Shown one piece after another: positions 63,328 to 64,000 of a stretch of DNA of 64,000 nucleotides (its first letter is position 1; every line of letters begins with the position of its first letter). Origin of the DNA: Kaistia defluvii (GTDB taxonomy: Bacteria > Pseudomonadota > Alphaproteobacteria > Rhizobiales > Kaistiaceae). The notes under the pieces are model-generated. The model had not been told where the DNA came from. It did no database searches and saw only the letters and a list, made by a program, of their open reading frames with translations. The stretch lies in the NCBI RefSeq assembly GCF_026343955.1, contig NZ_JAPKNI010000002.1, positions 124,001 through 188,000 on the forward strand, read 5' to 3'. The position numbers were made by a program, and so were the translations under genes.

Positions 63328-63670
63328 TGGGTCAAAAGCCGACGTTGAAGGGAGGCTGATCTCCGCGGCTGCTTCCGCTCCCCAATCCGTCCGTCACGCC
63401 AGGCAGCGCCGTGCGGCCGATCCTCTGCTCTCCCAATCGTTGCCGTGCGCGCCATGATCGGCCCCCGGGTCGGCCTGCCGACAAGCTGGCTTCGCAATCG
63501 GCGCGTGTCTTGCCAAACGTCACCACAATCCCAGGGATGTGACATTTTTGTTCTATTCCGCCCGATCTGGAGGTGTAGGCTAGGCATACTTCGGAATTCG
63601 GGGGGAATGGAGCGGATCTTTCGAGCACACCGGACGCGAATCGACAGGTGCGCCGCACCGAGATTCTGGC

Positions 63671-64000
63671 CTAAACGATCTGCCGGTGCTCGAGGCTGAA
63701 GGCGCCGGGCATGGCGAAGCGCATCAGCGCCTCGACGAAGAAGTAATCGCCGAACATCACCGCCGACTGCACGCCGATCTGGTGCGGCATCGAATAGCAG
63801 GCCTTCCTCAACAGGCCGCGATGGCCGGGTTCGCGGGCGAGATAGTCGCGACAGAGGCCGGCCAGAAGCCGGTCGGCCTCGCCCTGCCACTTGGCGCGCT
63901 CGGCCTCGTCGCGATGCAGGCGGGCGAGATCGATCAGACCCGCTGCCATGATCGCGCTGGCCGATGAATCCTTCGGCGCGTCGGCCGAAATGTCGTTGAA
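63671..64000 (-). CDS. Glycoside hydrolase family 88-type unsaturated glucuronyl hydrolase, C-terminal part
   Basis: The frame enters from the right edge and stops at TAG 63671, giving the last 109 residues. The sequence DSSASAIMAAGLIDLARLHR, CRDYLAREPGHRGLLRKACY, and GVQSAVMFGDYFFVEALMRF matches the end of GH88/GH105 (alpha/alpha)6 barrel enzymes, which hydrolyse unsaturated uronyl groups left by polysaccharide lyases; DSSA and GDYFFVEALMR are the family signatures. Most of the catalytic domain lies outside the window. Neighbours beyond are unknown. Confidence 0.8.
   Translation of the reverse strand, partial: FNDISADAPKDSSASAIMAAGLIDLARLHRDEAERAKWQGEADRLLAGLCRDYLAREPGHRGLLRKACYSMPHQIGVQSAVMFGDYFFVEALMRFAMPGAFSLEHRQIV

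Overview
The window reads as GC-rich alphaproteobacterial chromosome, most likely Hyphomicrobiales (Rhizobiales). The order is inferred from the rhizobial-type XRE protein, the PrmB, RlmN, MepA and LepA sequences, the palindromic intergenic repeats and the small accessory families. Genus is not decided. No rRNA and no CRISPR array were seen. Two tRNA genes are present: tRNA-Ser(GGA) on the minus strand and tRNA-Arg(CCG) on the plus strand.

Region 1 (1 to about 13.7 kb) is the right end of an integrated phage-like element that continues past the left edge. It begins with two virion/ejection-like genes translationally coupled behind a ribbon-helix-helix gene. A mosaic accessory zone follows: an SH3 protein, a DUF1828/DUF1829 protein with a coupled partner, a DUF5334-like protein, XRE regulators, a thermonuclease, an intact SRAP (HMCES/YedK) gene and the broken start of another. 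Then comes an operon of eight very small genes joined mostly by 4-nt overlaps, and a 768-residue tyrosine recombinase beside the 3' end of tRNA-Ser. The opposite att site is not in the window.

Region 2 (13.8 to 39.3 kb) is ordinary chromosome: msrA and a 2OG-Fe(II) oxygenase, an Old Yellow Enzyme, mepA, a 1-Cys peroxiredoxin, a GT9 glycosyltransferase, lepA, a LysR regulator, two GNAT acetyltransferases, an orphan TRAP binding protein, a copper-type DUF305 pair, a protein with repeated two-Cys modules, prmB, a divergent MFS/TetR pair with a 26-bp palindromic operator, rlmN, a LysE exporter, a beta-propeller lactonase, a serine hydrolase and a DUF4118-OpgC fusion. Large inverted repeats lie at 20.3 and 34.1 kb.

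Region 3 (39.3 to about 56.5 kb) begins right after tRNA-Arg(CCG) and looks acquired. A degenerate kilobase is followed by a carbohydrate cassette (GH15 glucoamylase, gnd, zwf, ROK kinase) and, convergently, cyoABCD for a bo-type ubiquinol oxidase. Together these could turn a cytoplasmic glucan or disaccharide into glucose-6-phosphate, send it through the oxidative pentose phosphate route and burn the reducing power with a quinol oxidase. After a non-coding junction come two small stress/detoxification loci, each with a divergent LysR gene: DJ-1/PfpI + MFS + truncated hydrolase, and a conserved protein + tautomerase + metallo-beta-lactamase-fold hydrolase.

Region 4 (57.5 kb to the end) holds a 1891-residue autotransporter whose passenger carries two tandem blocks of about 420 residues and the start of a third. 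A 17-bp tandem repeat and a terminator follow, then the 3' part of a GH88-type unsaturated glucuronyl hydrolase running off the right edge.
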